Positions 1 through 8,355 of a stretch of DNA of 64,000 nt are shown here, one piece after another. Under the pieces are notes generated by a model that ran no database searches, was not told the DNA's origin, and worked only from the letters and a program-made list of their open reading frames with translations. The DNA is from Orlajensenia stereocauli. GTDB lineage: Bacteria > Actinomycetota > Actinomycetes > Actinomycetales > Microbacteriaceae. The stretch's first letter is position 1. Each line of letters opens with the position of its first letter. The position numbers were made by a program, and so were the translations under genes. The stretch lies in NCBI RefSeq assembly GCF_039548895.1, contig NZ_JBCLVG010000001.1; one strand, 5' to 3'.

Positions 1-89
1 GGGTCCTCCATGCGATCGAGCGCCTTGGAGGTCTTGGTGCGGAAGATGGTGCGCATCCGGGCGGTATTGCTGTTGCTGTCAGTGGTCAT
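1..89 (-). CDS. PspA/IM30 family protein, N-terminal part only
   Basis: Only the first 29 or so codons are in the window. The visible start reads MTTDSNSNTARMRTIFRTKT, followed by SKALDRMEDP. The pattern of a short tail, then F-R-x-K-x-x-K-A-L-D-R-x-E-D-P, matches the start of PspA/IM30 membrane-stress proteins, which form coiled-coil assemblies on the inner face of the membrane. Its ATG overlaps the TGA of the upstream membrane-protein gene (ATGA), so the two are probably translated together. The family call rests on this short stretch and should be confirmed with the rest of the gene. Confidence 0.6.
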   Translation of the reverse strand, partial: MTTDSNSNTARMRTIFRTKTSKALDRMED

Positions 90-721
90 GACTGGACTCC
101 CTTGTTCTGGAGGCGATCGGTGGGTGACGTGCGGAGGGGTGCGGTGTAGGAGGGCCCTGCGAAGCGGCCGTCGACGGCGTTCAGGTTGCGGAGTTCCTCG
201 ACCCCGGCATGCAGCGCTGCGACCTCGCGGTCGACCTCGGCGCGGAGAGCCACGAGCGAGTCGCCCGTCGGGTCTCCGAGTCCGGCGGCAACGGATGCCC
301 GCAGACGGCGGATCATCTCGGAGACCTGCTCGACGCGAAGGCCCGCCGCCGGAAGCTCTTCAGCCAAGGCTGCGGCATCGGTCTCGGTCTCCATCAGTCG
401 CAGCTGCGACTGCAGTGCGACGCCCTCGGCCTCGATGCGGCGGAAGATGCGCGGCAGCTCGCCGCGGCGACCGTTGGTGCGCACGGCGAGGTCGATGGCC
501 GCGCGCCCGCTGTCGAGTGCGTCGTTGAGCTGCAGCTGCAGAGCGAGCACCTTGCGCTGCGGTCCCCAGCTGAGGCTGGCCCGGCCCTTGAGCACGGCTC
601 CGTTCAGGGCCCGGCTGCGGCGGATGCGACGGTAGACCGCCCGCACCACCAGAACGATCGTGGTGACGGATGCCGTCACGATGAGCGCGAGCGAGAGGAG
701 CACCGACATCAGCACGTCCAT
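86..721 (-). CDS. membrane-anchored coiled-coil protein upstream of pspA-like gene
   Basis: About 211 residues. One strongly hydrophobic helix near the N-terminus (VLLSLALIVTASVTTIVLVV) is followed by a basic stretch and a long Ala/Glu/Arg/Leu-rich helical region that looks like coiled coil. I do not recognise a named domain. The stop codon overlaps the start of the PspA-like gene by ATGA, so the likely context is envelope stress, with this protein as a membrane partner of the PspA homologue (inference). I chose ATG at 721; a TTG at 748 in the same frame would add nine residues and seems less likely. Confidence 0.7.
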   Translation of the reverse strand: MDVLMSVLLSLALIVTASVTTIVLVVRAVYRRIRRSRALNGAVLKGRASLSWGPQRKVLALQLQLNDALDSGRAAIDLAVRTNGRRGELPRIFRRIEAEGVALQSQLRLMETETDAAALAEELPAAGLRVEQVSEMIRRLRASVAAGLGDPTGDSLVALRAEVDREVAALHAGVEELRNLNAVDGRFAGPSYTAPLRTSPTDRLQNKGVQS

Positions 722-943
722 CAGCGCGTCTGCCCTGCCGTCGTGCAATTCGAGTCAGTCGTGCGCTTCGAGTCCATGGATGCCCCCTCGGTCACCGCCG
801 CGTGGCTCGGGTGTCCGAGCGCAAACGCGATATAACGCAATCTACGCTCGGAGAGTCCGAAGCCCAAGCACTCTCGCCAGATACTCAGATCCGGGAAAGG
901 CTCGGACTGAGGGCGCATCACCCCCACGGCATACCGCGCGACC

Positions 944-949
944 TAGGGT
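944..949 (+). promoter_or_regulatory. -10 element for leaderless acyl-CoA synthetase transcript
   Basis: TAGGGT fits the actinobacterial TANNNT -10 consensus. It ends six bases before the GTG start, so transcription would begin at or next to the start codon. No separate Shine-Dalgarno sequence is visible. Confidence 0.5.
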
Positions 950-955
950 TGAAGG

Positions 956-2680
956 GTGCCCCAGGATTCGAACGATCCGTCCCAGCTGTTCCGCGACAGG
1001 CCGTGGCTGGCCTCCTACGCCGAGGGAGTCCCGGCCGACATCGACGAGCCGACCGAGACGCTGGTCGACATGCTCGATGCCTCCGTCGCGAGGTTCGGAT
1101 CGAAGGTCGCGCTCGAGTTCTTCGGCGCCCAGACGACGTACCGCGAGCTGGGGGAGCAGGTCTCGCGCGCGGCCGAAGGGCTGCGCAGGCTCGGTGTCGG
1201 CCCCGGCCATCGGGTCGCCCTCGTGCTGCCGAACTGCCCGCAGCACGTCGTCGCCTTCTACGCGGCGCTGCGCCTCGGTGCCATCGTCATCGAGCACAAT
1301 CCCCTCTACACGGCCCGCGAACTCAGGCACCAGTTCGAGGATCACGGGGCGAGCGTGGCGATCGTGTGGGACAAGGTCTACGACCTCGTGGCCGACATGC
1401 CGAGCGACGTGAAGCTCGCGCACATCGTGTCCGTCGACATGACGGATGCCCTTCCCTTCGGAAAGCGCCTCGCCCTCACCCTGCCGATCAGGAAGGCTCG
1501 GGAGTCGCGCGCTGCGATGACCAGCACGCCGAAGGCACGCAGGGTGTTCACGTGGGATCGCCTCGTCGGCGGTCACAGGGTGTCCAGGCGCGTCATCCGA
1601 CCGTCCATCGACGACACCGCCCTGCTGCAGTACACCAGCGGCACCACAGGCAACCCGAAGGGCGCGATCCTGTCGCACCGCAACCTGCGGGCGAATGCTG
1701 CCCAGGGACGCGCCTGGGTTCCCGGCCTGACCGAAGGCGAGGAGACGTTCTACGGTGTGCTGCCCCTCTTCCATGCCTACGGCATGACGCTCTGCCTGAC
1801 GTTCGCCATGAGCATCGGCGCGAAGCTGGTGCTGTTCCCCAAGTTCGACCTCGACCTGGTTCTCGGCGCAATGAAGAAGTCCCCGCCGACCTTCCTGCCC
1901 GCAGTGCCGCCGATCTACGACGCGCTGGCCCGGGCGACCAGTCGCAAGGGCGTCGACCTGTCGAGCATCCGTTTCGCCATCTCCGGGGCCATGAGCCTGC
2001 CCGTCTCCACCGTCACACGATGGGAGGAGGCGACCGGCGGCCTGCTCGTCGAGGGCTACGGCATGACGGAGACGTCGCCGGTGGCCGTCGGCAATCCGAT
2101 CGGCCCGTCACGTCGGCCGGGCACAGTCGGTGTGCCCTTCCCGAGCACGCACATCCGCGTGGTGGATCCGGATGCCCCGACCGAGGACCGCGCCGCGGGG
2201 GAGCCCGGCGAGCTGCTGCTGCGCGGGCCGCAGGTCTTCCAGGGCTACTGGCGGCGGCCGGAGGACACCAGGGCGTCGCTGCTCGAGGGCGGATGGCTGC
2301 GCACCGGTGACATCGTCACGGTGTCGGAGGACGGCTTCGTGACGGTCATCGACAGGGTGAAGGAGATCATCATCACCGGCGGATTCAACGTGAGCCCGTC
2401 GGAGGTGGAGGAGGTGCTGCTGAGCCACCCCGACGTCGCCTCGGCGGCCGTGGTCGGCCTTCCGCGGGCCTCCGGCGGAGAGGACGTGACGGCTGCGGTG
2501 GTGATGCGCGACGGCACCAGCTTCGACGGCGGTGCGCTTCGCGACTACTGCCGTACCCGCCTGACCGCCTACAAGGTGCCCAAGAAGGTGGTGCAGCTCG
2601 ACGCCCTGCCGACATCGCTCATCGGCAAGGTGCTGCGCAAGAAGGTGCGGGAGTCGCTGATCGCCGGTCGCAGCGCGTAG
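956..2680 (+). CDS. long-chain fatty acid--CoA ligase (AMP-binding family)
   Basis: 574 residues, a normal length for an acyl-CoA synthetase. Such enzymes activate a fatty acid with ATP to an acyl-adenylate and then form the CoA thioester. Visible motifs are the P-loop YTSGTTGNPKG (about 226-236), the core GYGMTETSP (about 367), the ATP-binding TGD (Asp452), the hinge region before DRVKEIIITGGFNVSP, and the C-terminal catalytic Lys558 in IGKVLRKK. Translation starts at GTG, apparently from a leaderless transcript. It stands alone between the divergent pspA-type operon and a lipid kinase gene. The exact chain-length preference cannot be read from sequence. Confidence 0.88.
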   Translation: MPQDSNDPSQLFRDRPWLASYAEGVPADIDEPTETLVDMLDASVARFGSKVALEFFGAQTTYRELGEQVSRAAEGLRRLGVGPGHRVALVLPNCPQHVVAFYAALRLGAIVIEHNPLYTARELRHQFEDHGASVAIVWDKVYDLVADMPSDVKLAHIVSVDMTDALPFGKRLALTLPIRKARESRAAMTSTPKARRVFTWDRLVGGHRVSRRVIRPSIDDTALLQYTSGTTGNPKGAILSHRNLRANAAQGRAWVPGLTEGEETFYGVLPLFHAYGMTLCLTFAMSIGAKLVLFPKFDLDLVLGAMKKSPPTFLPAVPPIYDALARATSRKGVDLSSIRFAISGAMSLPVSTVTRWEEATGGLLVEGYGMTETSPVAVGNPIGPSRRPGTVGVPFPSTHIRVVDPDAPTEDRAAGEPGELLLRGPQVFQGYWRRPEDTRASLLEGGWLRTGDIVTVSEDGFVTVIDRVKEIIITGGFNVSPSEVEEVLLSHPDVASAAVVGLPRASGGEDVTAAVVMRDGTSFDGGALRDYCRTRLTAYKVPKKVVQLDALPTSLIGKVLRKKVRESLIAGRSA

Positions 2681-2731
2681 GGAGTCCCACCCGCCGTCGG
2701 CAAGCCCCCGACGAGTGACGCGCCGATCCCG

Positions 2732-2737
2732 TACGGT
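2732..2737 (+). promoter_or_regulatory. -10 element for leaderless lipid kinase transcript
   Basis: TACGGT lies six bases before the ATG of the diacylglycerol-kinase-family gene, the leaderless spacing seen at many starts in this window. Confidence 0.45.
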
Positions 2738-2743
2738 GAGCTG

Positions 2744-3754
2744 ATGACCGACGTCGCCGTTCCGCCCGAGACCACCTCGGATTCCACCTCGACCCGGCGG
2801 GCTGTTCTGATCTACAACCCGGTCAAGCTCGACGCCGACGCCCTGCGCCCGGCGCTGGAGGCGCTCGAGGCCGAGACGGGCTGGGCTGAGACGCTCTGGC
2901 TCGAGACGACGGAGGAGGACCCCGGCGCCGGACAGGCCGCGGAGGCGCTGAAGGCCGGCGCCGACGTGGTGATCGCCGCCGGCGGCGACGGAACGGTGCG
3001 CGTCGTGGCCGAGGCCCTGCGAGGTTCGGGCGTGCCGCTCGCGCTGCTGCCGTCGGGTACGGGCAACCTGTTGGCCCGCAACCTCGATCTCACCCTCGAC
3101 GACGCCGAGAACTCCCTCCGCACCGCGCTCACCGGCACCGACCGCCTGATCGACATGGCGGTGATCGACATCCGCGGTGACGACGGCAGGACTCGTCGCC
3201 ACTCGTATCTCGTGATGGCCGGGCTCGGGCTCGACGCCAAGATGCTCGCCAACACCGACGACGACCTCAAGGCCAAGGCGGGCTGGCTGGCCTACGTCAA
3301 GGCCATCGGCCTCGCGCTCCGCGACAAGAACCAGTTGCGCCTCCGCTACAACCTCGACGGCCAGGGCAACAAGACACTGCGCGCCCACACGATCATGATC
3401 GGCAACTGCGGTTCTCTTCCGGCCAACATCCTCCTGCTGCCGGATGCTGCCGTCGACGACGGGGAGTTCGACATCGTCGTGCTCCGCCCCGAGGGCTTCT
3501 TCGGCTGGATCCAGATCATGACGAAGATCTTCTGGGAGAACGGCGTGCTGCGGCGCACGACGGCCGGCCGCCGCCTGATGGGACTCACCAAGGAGGTGCG
3601 TGCGCTCAACTACCTCAAGGGCAAGGCGCTCGTGGTGTCGCTGAGTCGGGCCGAGCAGATCCAGCTCGACGGCGATCCCTTCGGCGAAGCACGCTCGTTC
3701 AAGACCTGGGTCGACCCGTCGAGCCTGATCGTGCGGATGCCGCCCGAGGCCTGA
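2744..3754 (+). CDS. diacylglycerol kinase family lipid kinase
   Basis: 336 residues. After a short variable tail comes AVLIYNPVK, then the nucleotide-binding GGDGTVR (80-86) and PSGTGNLLARNL, the hallmark motifs of the DAGK catalytic domain (DgkB/YegS-like). The C-terminal half carries the beta-sandwich with LPDAAVDDGEFDIVVLRPEG and ends in the usual QLDGDPFGE segment. Members phosphorylate diacylglycerol or related lipids at the membrane and feed phospholipid synthesis. The lipid substrate is not determined by sequence. It is convergent with the manganese catalase gene. Confidence 0.85.
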   Translation: MTDVAVPPETTSDSTSTRRAVLIYNPVKLDADALRPALEALEAETGWAETLWLETTEEDPGAGQAAEALKAGADVVIAAGGDGTVRVVAEALRGSGVPLALLPSGTGNLLARNLDLTLDDAENSLRTALTGTDRLIDMAVIDIRGDDGRTRRHSYLVMAGLGLDAKMLANTDDDLKAKAGWLAYVKAIGLALRDKNQLRLRYNLDGQGNKTLRAHTIMIGNCGSLPANILLLPDAAVDDGEFDIVVLRPEGFFGWIQIMTKIFWENGVLRRTTAGRRLMGLTKEVRALNYLKGKALVVSLSRAEQIQLDGDPFGEARSFKTWVDPSSLIVRMPPEA

Positions 3755-3788
3755 GCCCGAGCGGCATCCGTCACCGAGGATGCGCCGA

Positions 3789-3810
3789 AGCGCGCGACGC
3801 GATGCGCGCT
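3789..3810. terminator. hairpin between convergent lipid kinase and catalase genes
   Basis: AGCGCGC and GCGCGCT form a perfect 7-bp stem around an 8-base loop. It overlaps the stop codon of the catalase gene. No T-run follows, so the terminator role is tentative. Confidence 0.35.
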
Positions 3811-4765
3811 ACTTCGTCGCGACGGGGCCGAACATCGCCTCGACATCGGCGAGTTCCATCTCGGCCGTCGCCTGGATGAGCGCCATGAGGTCGGTGTCGA
3901 GACCCGGGGAGAACTCCTCGAGGCGCTCGGGCGAGATCACCGACGGCACACCCTCGGGCGCCTGCTCGGTGGCGTCCAGCTCCGTGCCGTCCTTCGACGG
4001 CGACATTCCCTGGAAGATGCGCCCGGCCTCGGACTTGCCCTCGAGGTCGAAGCTGTACTGCTTCGAGTGCAGGCCGAGGTCGAGCAGCTTCTTCACCTCG
4101 GGGAACTGCTCCGCGTTGGTCTTCGGGATCGGCAGCAGCTTGTTCCAGTCGACGCCGAGGGTCTCCAGTGCCTTCGCATACGCGTTCTCGTGCGCTTGGT
4201 CGCGCACGATCAGGTAGGCGACGGTGGAGCGCGCAGTCGCGTTCTCGGTCATCTCGTAGATGCGGCACTTCTGAAGCCGGCCGGTCGACTCGAGCATGAG
4301 GTTGTACAGCAGGTCGAGCGGCAGGTTGCCGGAGTTGTAGACGTAGCTGCCGAGCCACGGATTGCCGACGGAGTCGACAGGCAGTGCACCCTGCGCACCC
4401 ACGAGGTAGTGATGGATGTTCCCCTCGTCCAACGCGATCTTCAGAGGGGTGGCTCCGCCGGCGCCCGGGGTGTCGAGAGGATCGCCCACCTTGCCCTGGT
4501 ACTGCGGCGAGCCGTCGAGAAGGCGCGAGATCGTCGTGCCGATGAGCTCGACGTGACTGATCTCCTCGGTGCCGATGCCCTGGATCAGGTCGCGGTAGGG
4601 CTTGGCGGCCGCACCGCGGAAGTTCATGCTCTGGAAGAGGTACTGCATCATCGTGCGCATCTCGCCGAACTGCCCGCCGAGGCCCTCCTGGAGCGCGTTC
4701 GCTGCTGCGGGATCCGGTTCGTCGGCTGCGATCTCGTTGATGTAGCGCTGGGCGTGGAAGTACAT
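3809..4765 (-). CDS. manganese catalase
   Basis: 318 residues, typical for dimanganese (non-haem) catalases that convert hydrogen peroxide to water and oxygen in the cytoplasm. It begins MYFHAQRYINEI. Likely metal ligands in the first half are Glu35 (GEMRTMMQY), Glu68 and His71 (TEEISHVE). The second half carries YEMTENATAR and the RDQAHENAYAKALE segment with the second Glu/His set. The start is supported by AAGGGGAC about seven bases upstream on the coding strand. It is a single gene, convergent with the lipid kinase; I see no regulator beside it. Confidence 0.9.
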   Translation of the reverse strand: MYFHAQRYINEIAADEPDPAAANALQEGLGGQFGEMRTMMQYLFQSMNFRGAAAKPYRDLIQGIGTEEISHVELIGTTISRLLDGSPQYQGKVGDPLDTPGAGGATPLKIALDEGNIHHYLVGAQGALPVDSVGNPWLGSYVYNSGNLPLDLLYNLMLESTGRLQKCRIYEMTENATARSTVAYLIVRDQAHENAYAKALETLGVDWNKLLPIPKTNAEQFPEVKKLLDLGLHSKQYSFDLEGKSEAGRIFQGMSPSKDGTELDATEQAPEGVPSVISPERLEEFSPGLDTDLMALIQATAEMELADVEAMFGPVATK

Positions 4766-4875
4766 GGACGTCCCCTTCGGTGATCCCGCATCTTCACGGG
4801 GTCGGGCAAACGTACGTCCCGGACGACGGTGTCCGCTTCGGGCTTGACAATTCCTCAGCTGCGGTGAAGGGGGTG

Positions 4876-6054
4876 TCAGGCGCCGATCGTGTCTGGCCGA
4901 CCCTCGAGGATCGCGTCGACCGAGGCCGGCTCGAACAGGGCGTCGATCGCGATGAGCGCGAGCCCGGTCACGCCGGCCAGCTCACCGAGGGTCGACTTCG
5001 TGATCTGCAGGCTCCCGGTGGCCAGGGGCACAGTGTGCTGGTAGACCCGCTCCCGGATGCCGGACATCAGCACCTCGTCGCAGTCGGCGAGCTGGCCCGA
5101 GAGGGTGATCGTGCGGGGGTTCAGGATGCTGACGAGATCGGCGATGGCGTCTCCGATGATGCGTCCGGCGGCACGGACGCGGCGCATCGCCTCCATGTCG
5201 CCCGATGCGACGAGGGCGACGATGTCACTGGTGGTGTCCGTGTGGATGCCGGCCTTCCTCAGGTCGCGTTGGATCGCCCAGCCGCCGGCGTAGGCCTCGA
5301 CGCAGTCGAGGTTGCCGCACCGGCATTCGCGTGGTTCAGGATCCGACATCGTGGCCTGGGTGTGGCCGATGTCGCCGGCTGCGCCCTTGTCGCCCCTGAT
5401 GATCTGCCCGTTGAAGACGAGGCCGGCGCCGATGCCCGTGCCGAGCTTCAGGCTGATGATGTTGTCGACGTGGTGGAGCCTCGCCTCGGCGACGGCGCGG
5501 GCGTTGGCATCGTTCTCGACGCTCACCGGGGCGTCGTACCTGCCGGCGAACCAGGCCGCGATGTCGAAGCGGTCCCACCCCGTCATGATCGGCGGGTTGA
5601 CCACGCGACGGGCGGCGAACTCGACGGGACCGGGAACGCCGATGGCGATGCCCCAGACGTCGGAGTCGTGCCCGAGGCTGCCGAAGGCCTCGTCGACCGC
5701 CGAGAGAACGGCATCCGGACCCTCCCAGACGTTGATGACCCTCTCGGCGTGGAGGAGGGGGATCCCGTTGAGGTCGCAGGCGGCGACGGCGAAGCCCGAG
5801 GCGCCGATGTCCGCGGTGAGGATGACGGCGCGGGAGGCCTGGAAGGCGAAGCGGCTCGACGGTCGCCCGCCCGTCGACTCGCCGCCTCCGACGTCGGCGA
5901 GGAGTCCGGCAGCGCTGAGCGAGGCCAGGCGATGGTTGACCGTCGATCGCGACAGCCCGGAGCGCTCGATGACGTCGGTGCGACTCAGTTCCCCGTGTTC
6001 GCGGAACAGCGCGAGCACATCGCTGGCGTGCGAGCCTCCCTCGATCGATCCCAT
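4876..6054 (-). CDS. ROK-family transcriptional regulator of the sugar cluster
   Basis: 392 residues: an N-terminal winged helix-turn-helix (about 12-52, with LSRTDVIERSGLSRSTVNHR) and a C-terminal ROK sugar-kinase-like domain. The ROK zinc motif is present as ECRCGNLDC (about 241-249), preceded by GDIGH. Proteins of this NagC/Mlc/XylR type repress sugar operons until a sugar or sugar phosphate binds. It is divergent from the ABC operon, as frcR is from frcBCAK in Sinorhizobium, so it probably controls that operon. A GGGGG Shine-Dalgarno lies four to five bases before ATG. Confidence 0.87.
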   Translation of the reverse strand: MGSIEGGSHASDVLALFREHGELSRTDVIERSGLSRSTVNHRLASLSAAGLLADVGGGESTGGRPSSRFAFQASRAVILTADIGASGFAVAACDLNGIPLLHAERVINVWEGPDAVLSAVDEAFGSLGHDSDVWGIAIGVPGPVEFAARRVVNPPIMTGWDRFDIAAWFAGRYDAPVSVENDANARAVAEARLHHVDNIISLKLGTGIGAGLVFNGQIIRGDKGAAGDIGHTQATMSDPEPRECRCGNLDCVEAYAGGWAIQRDLRKAGIHTDTTSDIVALVASGDMEAMRRVRAAGRIIGDAIADLVSILNPRTITLSGQLADCDEVLMSGIRERVYQHTVPLATGSLQITKSTLGELAGVTGLALIAIDALFEPASVDAILEGRPDTIGA

Positions 6055-6123
6055 TCGTCCCCCTCATAGCCTTCGTGGCTTGCCGCCCTGTGACGGTGAC
6101 CTCATCTTAGCGACATGAAAGCA

Positions 6124-6143
6124 CTAAAGCGTGGATACTTTTG
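6124..6143. promoter_or_regulatory. candidate ROK operator
   Basis: An imperfect 20-bp inverted repeat with AAAG and CTTT arms eight bases apart, flanked by C and G. It lies directly upstream of the -35 of the ABC operon and in the divergent promoter region. ROK operators are usually AT-rich dyads, so the position and composition fit, but there is only this one copy to judge from. Confidence 0.35.
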
Positions 6144-6145
6144 CA

Positions 6146-6174
6146 TTGACGAAAATCAAAAGGGTGTGTAGTTT
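6146..6174 (+). promoter_or_regulatory. sigma-70-type promoter of the sugar ABC operon
   Basis: TTGACG, then a 17-base spacer, then TAGTTT. This is the clearest classical -35/-10 pair in the window. It lies about 48 bases upstream of the binding-protein ATG, which also has an AAGGA ribosome-binding site five bases before it. Confidence 0.65.
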
Positions 6175-6221
6175 CAAATGGACGGCACGCAGTGGTGCCC
6201 CAACCCCCACCAAGGATCGAC

Positions 6222-7274
6222 ATGTTCAGCAAAGAAGCTTCAAAGACTCGTGCGGTGTTCGTCGCGGTGCCCGTCGTCGCCATCGCGCTCGCCCTCGCCG
6301 GGTGTTCATCCGGCTCGGACTCATCGGGCGGTTCCAGCTCGGGTTCCGGATCCACGAAGGTCGCGGCCGTCATCAAGGGCCTCGACAACCCGTTCTTCCA
6401 GGCCATGGAGGACGGCATCAAGACGACCGCCAAGGAGGACGGCGTCGATGTCACGGTCCAGGCGGCCGCCGACATCGGCGACACCACGGGTCAGGCCGAC
6501 AAGCTCACCACCCTCGCCGGTCAGGACTTCGGATGCTTCGTCGTGAACCCGATCAGCGGCACGAACCTCGTGCAGGCTCTCGCACCGGTCGCTGCGGCCG
6601 GCACGACGATCGTCAACATCGACAACCCCATCGACGCAGATGCGGCCGAGGCAGCCGGCATCGACATCGCCACGTACATCGGCACTGACAACAAGGCCGC
6701 GGGCGGCAAGGCCGGCGACTTCATCACCAGCAGCGTGGATGCCGGAGCCGAGGTCGCCGTCATCGGTGGCGTCGCCGGCGACGTGACCAGCGCAGCCCGC
6801 ATCGATGGCTTCACGGCCGCCGCCGGCGACAAGGTCGAGGTCGTGCAGGAGGAGGCCGCCGACTGGAAGCGCGATGTCGCCCTCACCAAGGCCACCGACA
6901 TCATCGCGGCCCACCCCGACGTCAAGGCGTTCTTCGCCGCGAACGACGACATGGGACTCGGCATCGTGAAGGCCGTGGAGAACGCCGGACTCACGGGCGA
7001 GATCGTGGTCGTGAGCGTCGACGGAAACAAGGACGCCCTGCAGTCGGTCGCCGACGGAGGCCTCAGCGCCACCGTCGCCCAGTACCCCTACGCGATCGGC
7101 TCCCTCGGAGTGCAGGCCTGCGAGGTCGTCGCGGCAGGCGAGGAGCTCCCCGCCACGGTCGAGTCGCCCACTGCCCTCGTCACGGCGGATGTCGCACAGA
7201 AGGCCATCGACGCCTTCCCGCAGCCGTTCGAGGAGTTCGACAACCCGCTCGCGGACCTCCTGGGTTCGAAGTAG
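6222..7274 (+). CDS. sugar ABC transporter substrate-binding lipoprotein (FrcB/RbsB-like)
   Basis: 350 residues from the ATG chosen because AAGGA sits five bases upstream. The N-terminus is a lipoprotein signal (AVFVAVPVVAIALALAGC) with the lipobox LAGC, followed by a Ser/Gly linker. The rest is a periplasmic-binding-protein type 1 fold of the ribose/fructose/galactose class: KGLDNPFFQAMEDG near the start, FAANDDMGLGIVKA and VSVDGNKDALQSV in the second half. It should be tethered outside the membrane and deliver a sugar to the permease. First gene of the operon; a strong hairpin after it may keep its level above that of the membrane parts. Confidence 0.88.
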   Translation: MFSKEASKTRAVFVAVPVVAIALALAGCSSGSDSSGGSSSGSGSTKVAAVIKGLDNPFFQAMEDGIKTTAKEDGVDVTVQAAADIGDTTGQADKLTTLAGQDFGCFVVNPISGTNLVQALAPVAAAGTTIVNIDNPIDADAAEAAGIDIATYIGTDNKAAGGKAGDFITSSVDAGAEVAVIGGVAGDVTSAARIDGFTAAAGDKVEVVQEEAADWKRDVALTKATDIIAAHPDVKAFFAANDDMGLGIVKAVENAGLTGEIVVVSVDGNKDALQSVADGGLSATVAQYPYAIGSLGVQACEVVAAGEELPATVESPTALVTADVAQKAIDAFPQPFEEFDNPLADLLGSK

Positions 7275-7278
7275 GACC

Positions 7279-7311
7279 CCGGGCCCCGGTTGACGCTTCG
7301 CCGGGGCCCGG
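7279..7311 (+). terminator. intercistronic hairpin after the binding-protein gene
   Basis: A perfect 11-bp stem, CCGGGCCCCGG against CCGGGGCCCGG, around an 11-base loop. It sits just after the binding-protein stop codon and before the permease. Without a T-run it more likely acts as a partial terminator or 3'-end stabiliser than as a full stop, the common arrangement in sugar ABC operons. Confidence 0.55.
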
Positions 7312-7359
7312 TTCCATCCTCCCCACATCCCGCCACCGCTGAGAGAGACAGAGACACTC

Positions 7360-8355
7360 GTGAACCTCCCACTTCAGACCACGAACATCGCGGTCCCTGA
7401 GAAGGGCATCCGCCCGCTACTCCGAGAAGCCAAGAGCCTGAGCTTCTGGGCCGAGAACGCCGCACCGATCGGGCTCATCGCCCTCGTGATCGTGTTCGCC
7501 ATCCTGAGCCCCACCTTCCTCAGCATCGGCAACATCCGGGCCATGCTCGTGGCCGCCGCCATCCTCGTGATCCTCGCGGTCGCCCAGTCCTTCGTCATCA
7601 CCACCGGAGGCATCGACCTCTCCATCTCGGCCACCATGACCCTCGGCGCCGTCGGCTTCGGCATCGCCTGGCAGGCCGGCTTCGGGTTCTGGATCTCGGC
7701 CATCATCGCCATCCTCTCCGCCGGCGTCATCGGCGTGATCAACGGGTTGTTGATCGCGAAGGGCAAGGTGACGGACTTCATAGCGACGCTCGGAACCCTC
7801 TCGGTCGCAACGGGCCTCGCCCTCATCGTGACGAGCGGCAAGCCGGTCTCGATCACCAGCCCCGACCTGCTCCGCCTCACCACGGGGTCCGTCTGGATCG
7901 TCGGGTATCCGTTCGTCATCGCACTCATCGTCGGCGTCATCGGCTGGTTCGTCATGTTCCGCACCCGCTTCGGCCTGCACGTTCAGGCCGTCGGCGGCAG
8001 CGAGGAGGCGGCAGTCGCCAACGGCGTCAACGCCGCTCGCGTGCGCATGGCCGTCTACCTGATCGCGGCACTGCTCGCCGGACTCGCCTCGCTGCTGCTG
8101 GTCGCCCGCATCGGTGCCGCCGAGCCGGCCATCAACACCAGCTACCTGCTGAACTCCATCGCCGCCGTCGTGCTCGGCGGAGTCAGCCTCACCGGAGGCC
8201 GGGCGAAGATCGTCGGTCCGATCCTCGGTGCGCTGCTACTCACCGCACTCACCAACGGGCTCACCCTGCTCGGTGTCTCGCAGTTCTACCAGCCGCTCGC
8301 CGTCGGACTCGTCGTAGTCCTCGCGGCCCTTCTCACGAGGTTCCAGAAGAAATGA
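7360..8355 (+). CDS. sugar ABC transporter permease (FrcC/RbsC-like)
   Basis: 331 residues, almost entirely hydrophobic helices (about eight to ten). Family features are FLSIGNIRAML near the start, TTGGIDLSISATM, the loop ANGVNAARVRMAVYLIAALLA, and VVLGGVSLTGGRAKIVGPI near the C-terminus. It forms the membrane channel for the sugar captured by the lipoprotein. The start is GTG; a better start is not visible. It overlaps the ATPase gene by ATGA, so the two are translationally coupled. Confidence 0.88.
   Translation: MNLPLQTTNIAVPEKGIRPLLREAKSLSFWAENAAPIGLIALVIVFAILSPTFLSIGNIRAMLVAAAILVILAVAQSFVITTGGIDLSISATMTLGAVGFGIAWQAGFGFWISAIIAILSAGVIGVINGLLIAKGKVTDFIATLGTLSVATGLALIVTSGKPVSITSPDLLRLTTGSVWIVGYPFVIALIVGVIGWFVMFRTRFGLHVQAVGGSEEAAVANGVNAARVRMAVYLIAALLAGLASLLLVARIGAAEPAINTSYLLNSIAAVVLGGVSLTGGRAKIVGPILGALLLTALTNGLTLLGVSQFYQPLAVGLVVVLAALLTRFQKK

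Noticed and set aside
2695..2713. CGTCGG/CCGACG inverted repeat after the acyl-CoA ligase gene as a terminator.
   Set aside because: Only six base pairs with no T-run, and it lies close to the next gene's promoter; too weak to support.
6055..6221. A possible riboswitch or attenuator upstream of the sugar ABC operon.
   Set aside because: The region is short, contains a normal promoter and a plausible operator dyad, and no extended conserved RNA structure is visible.
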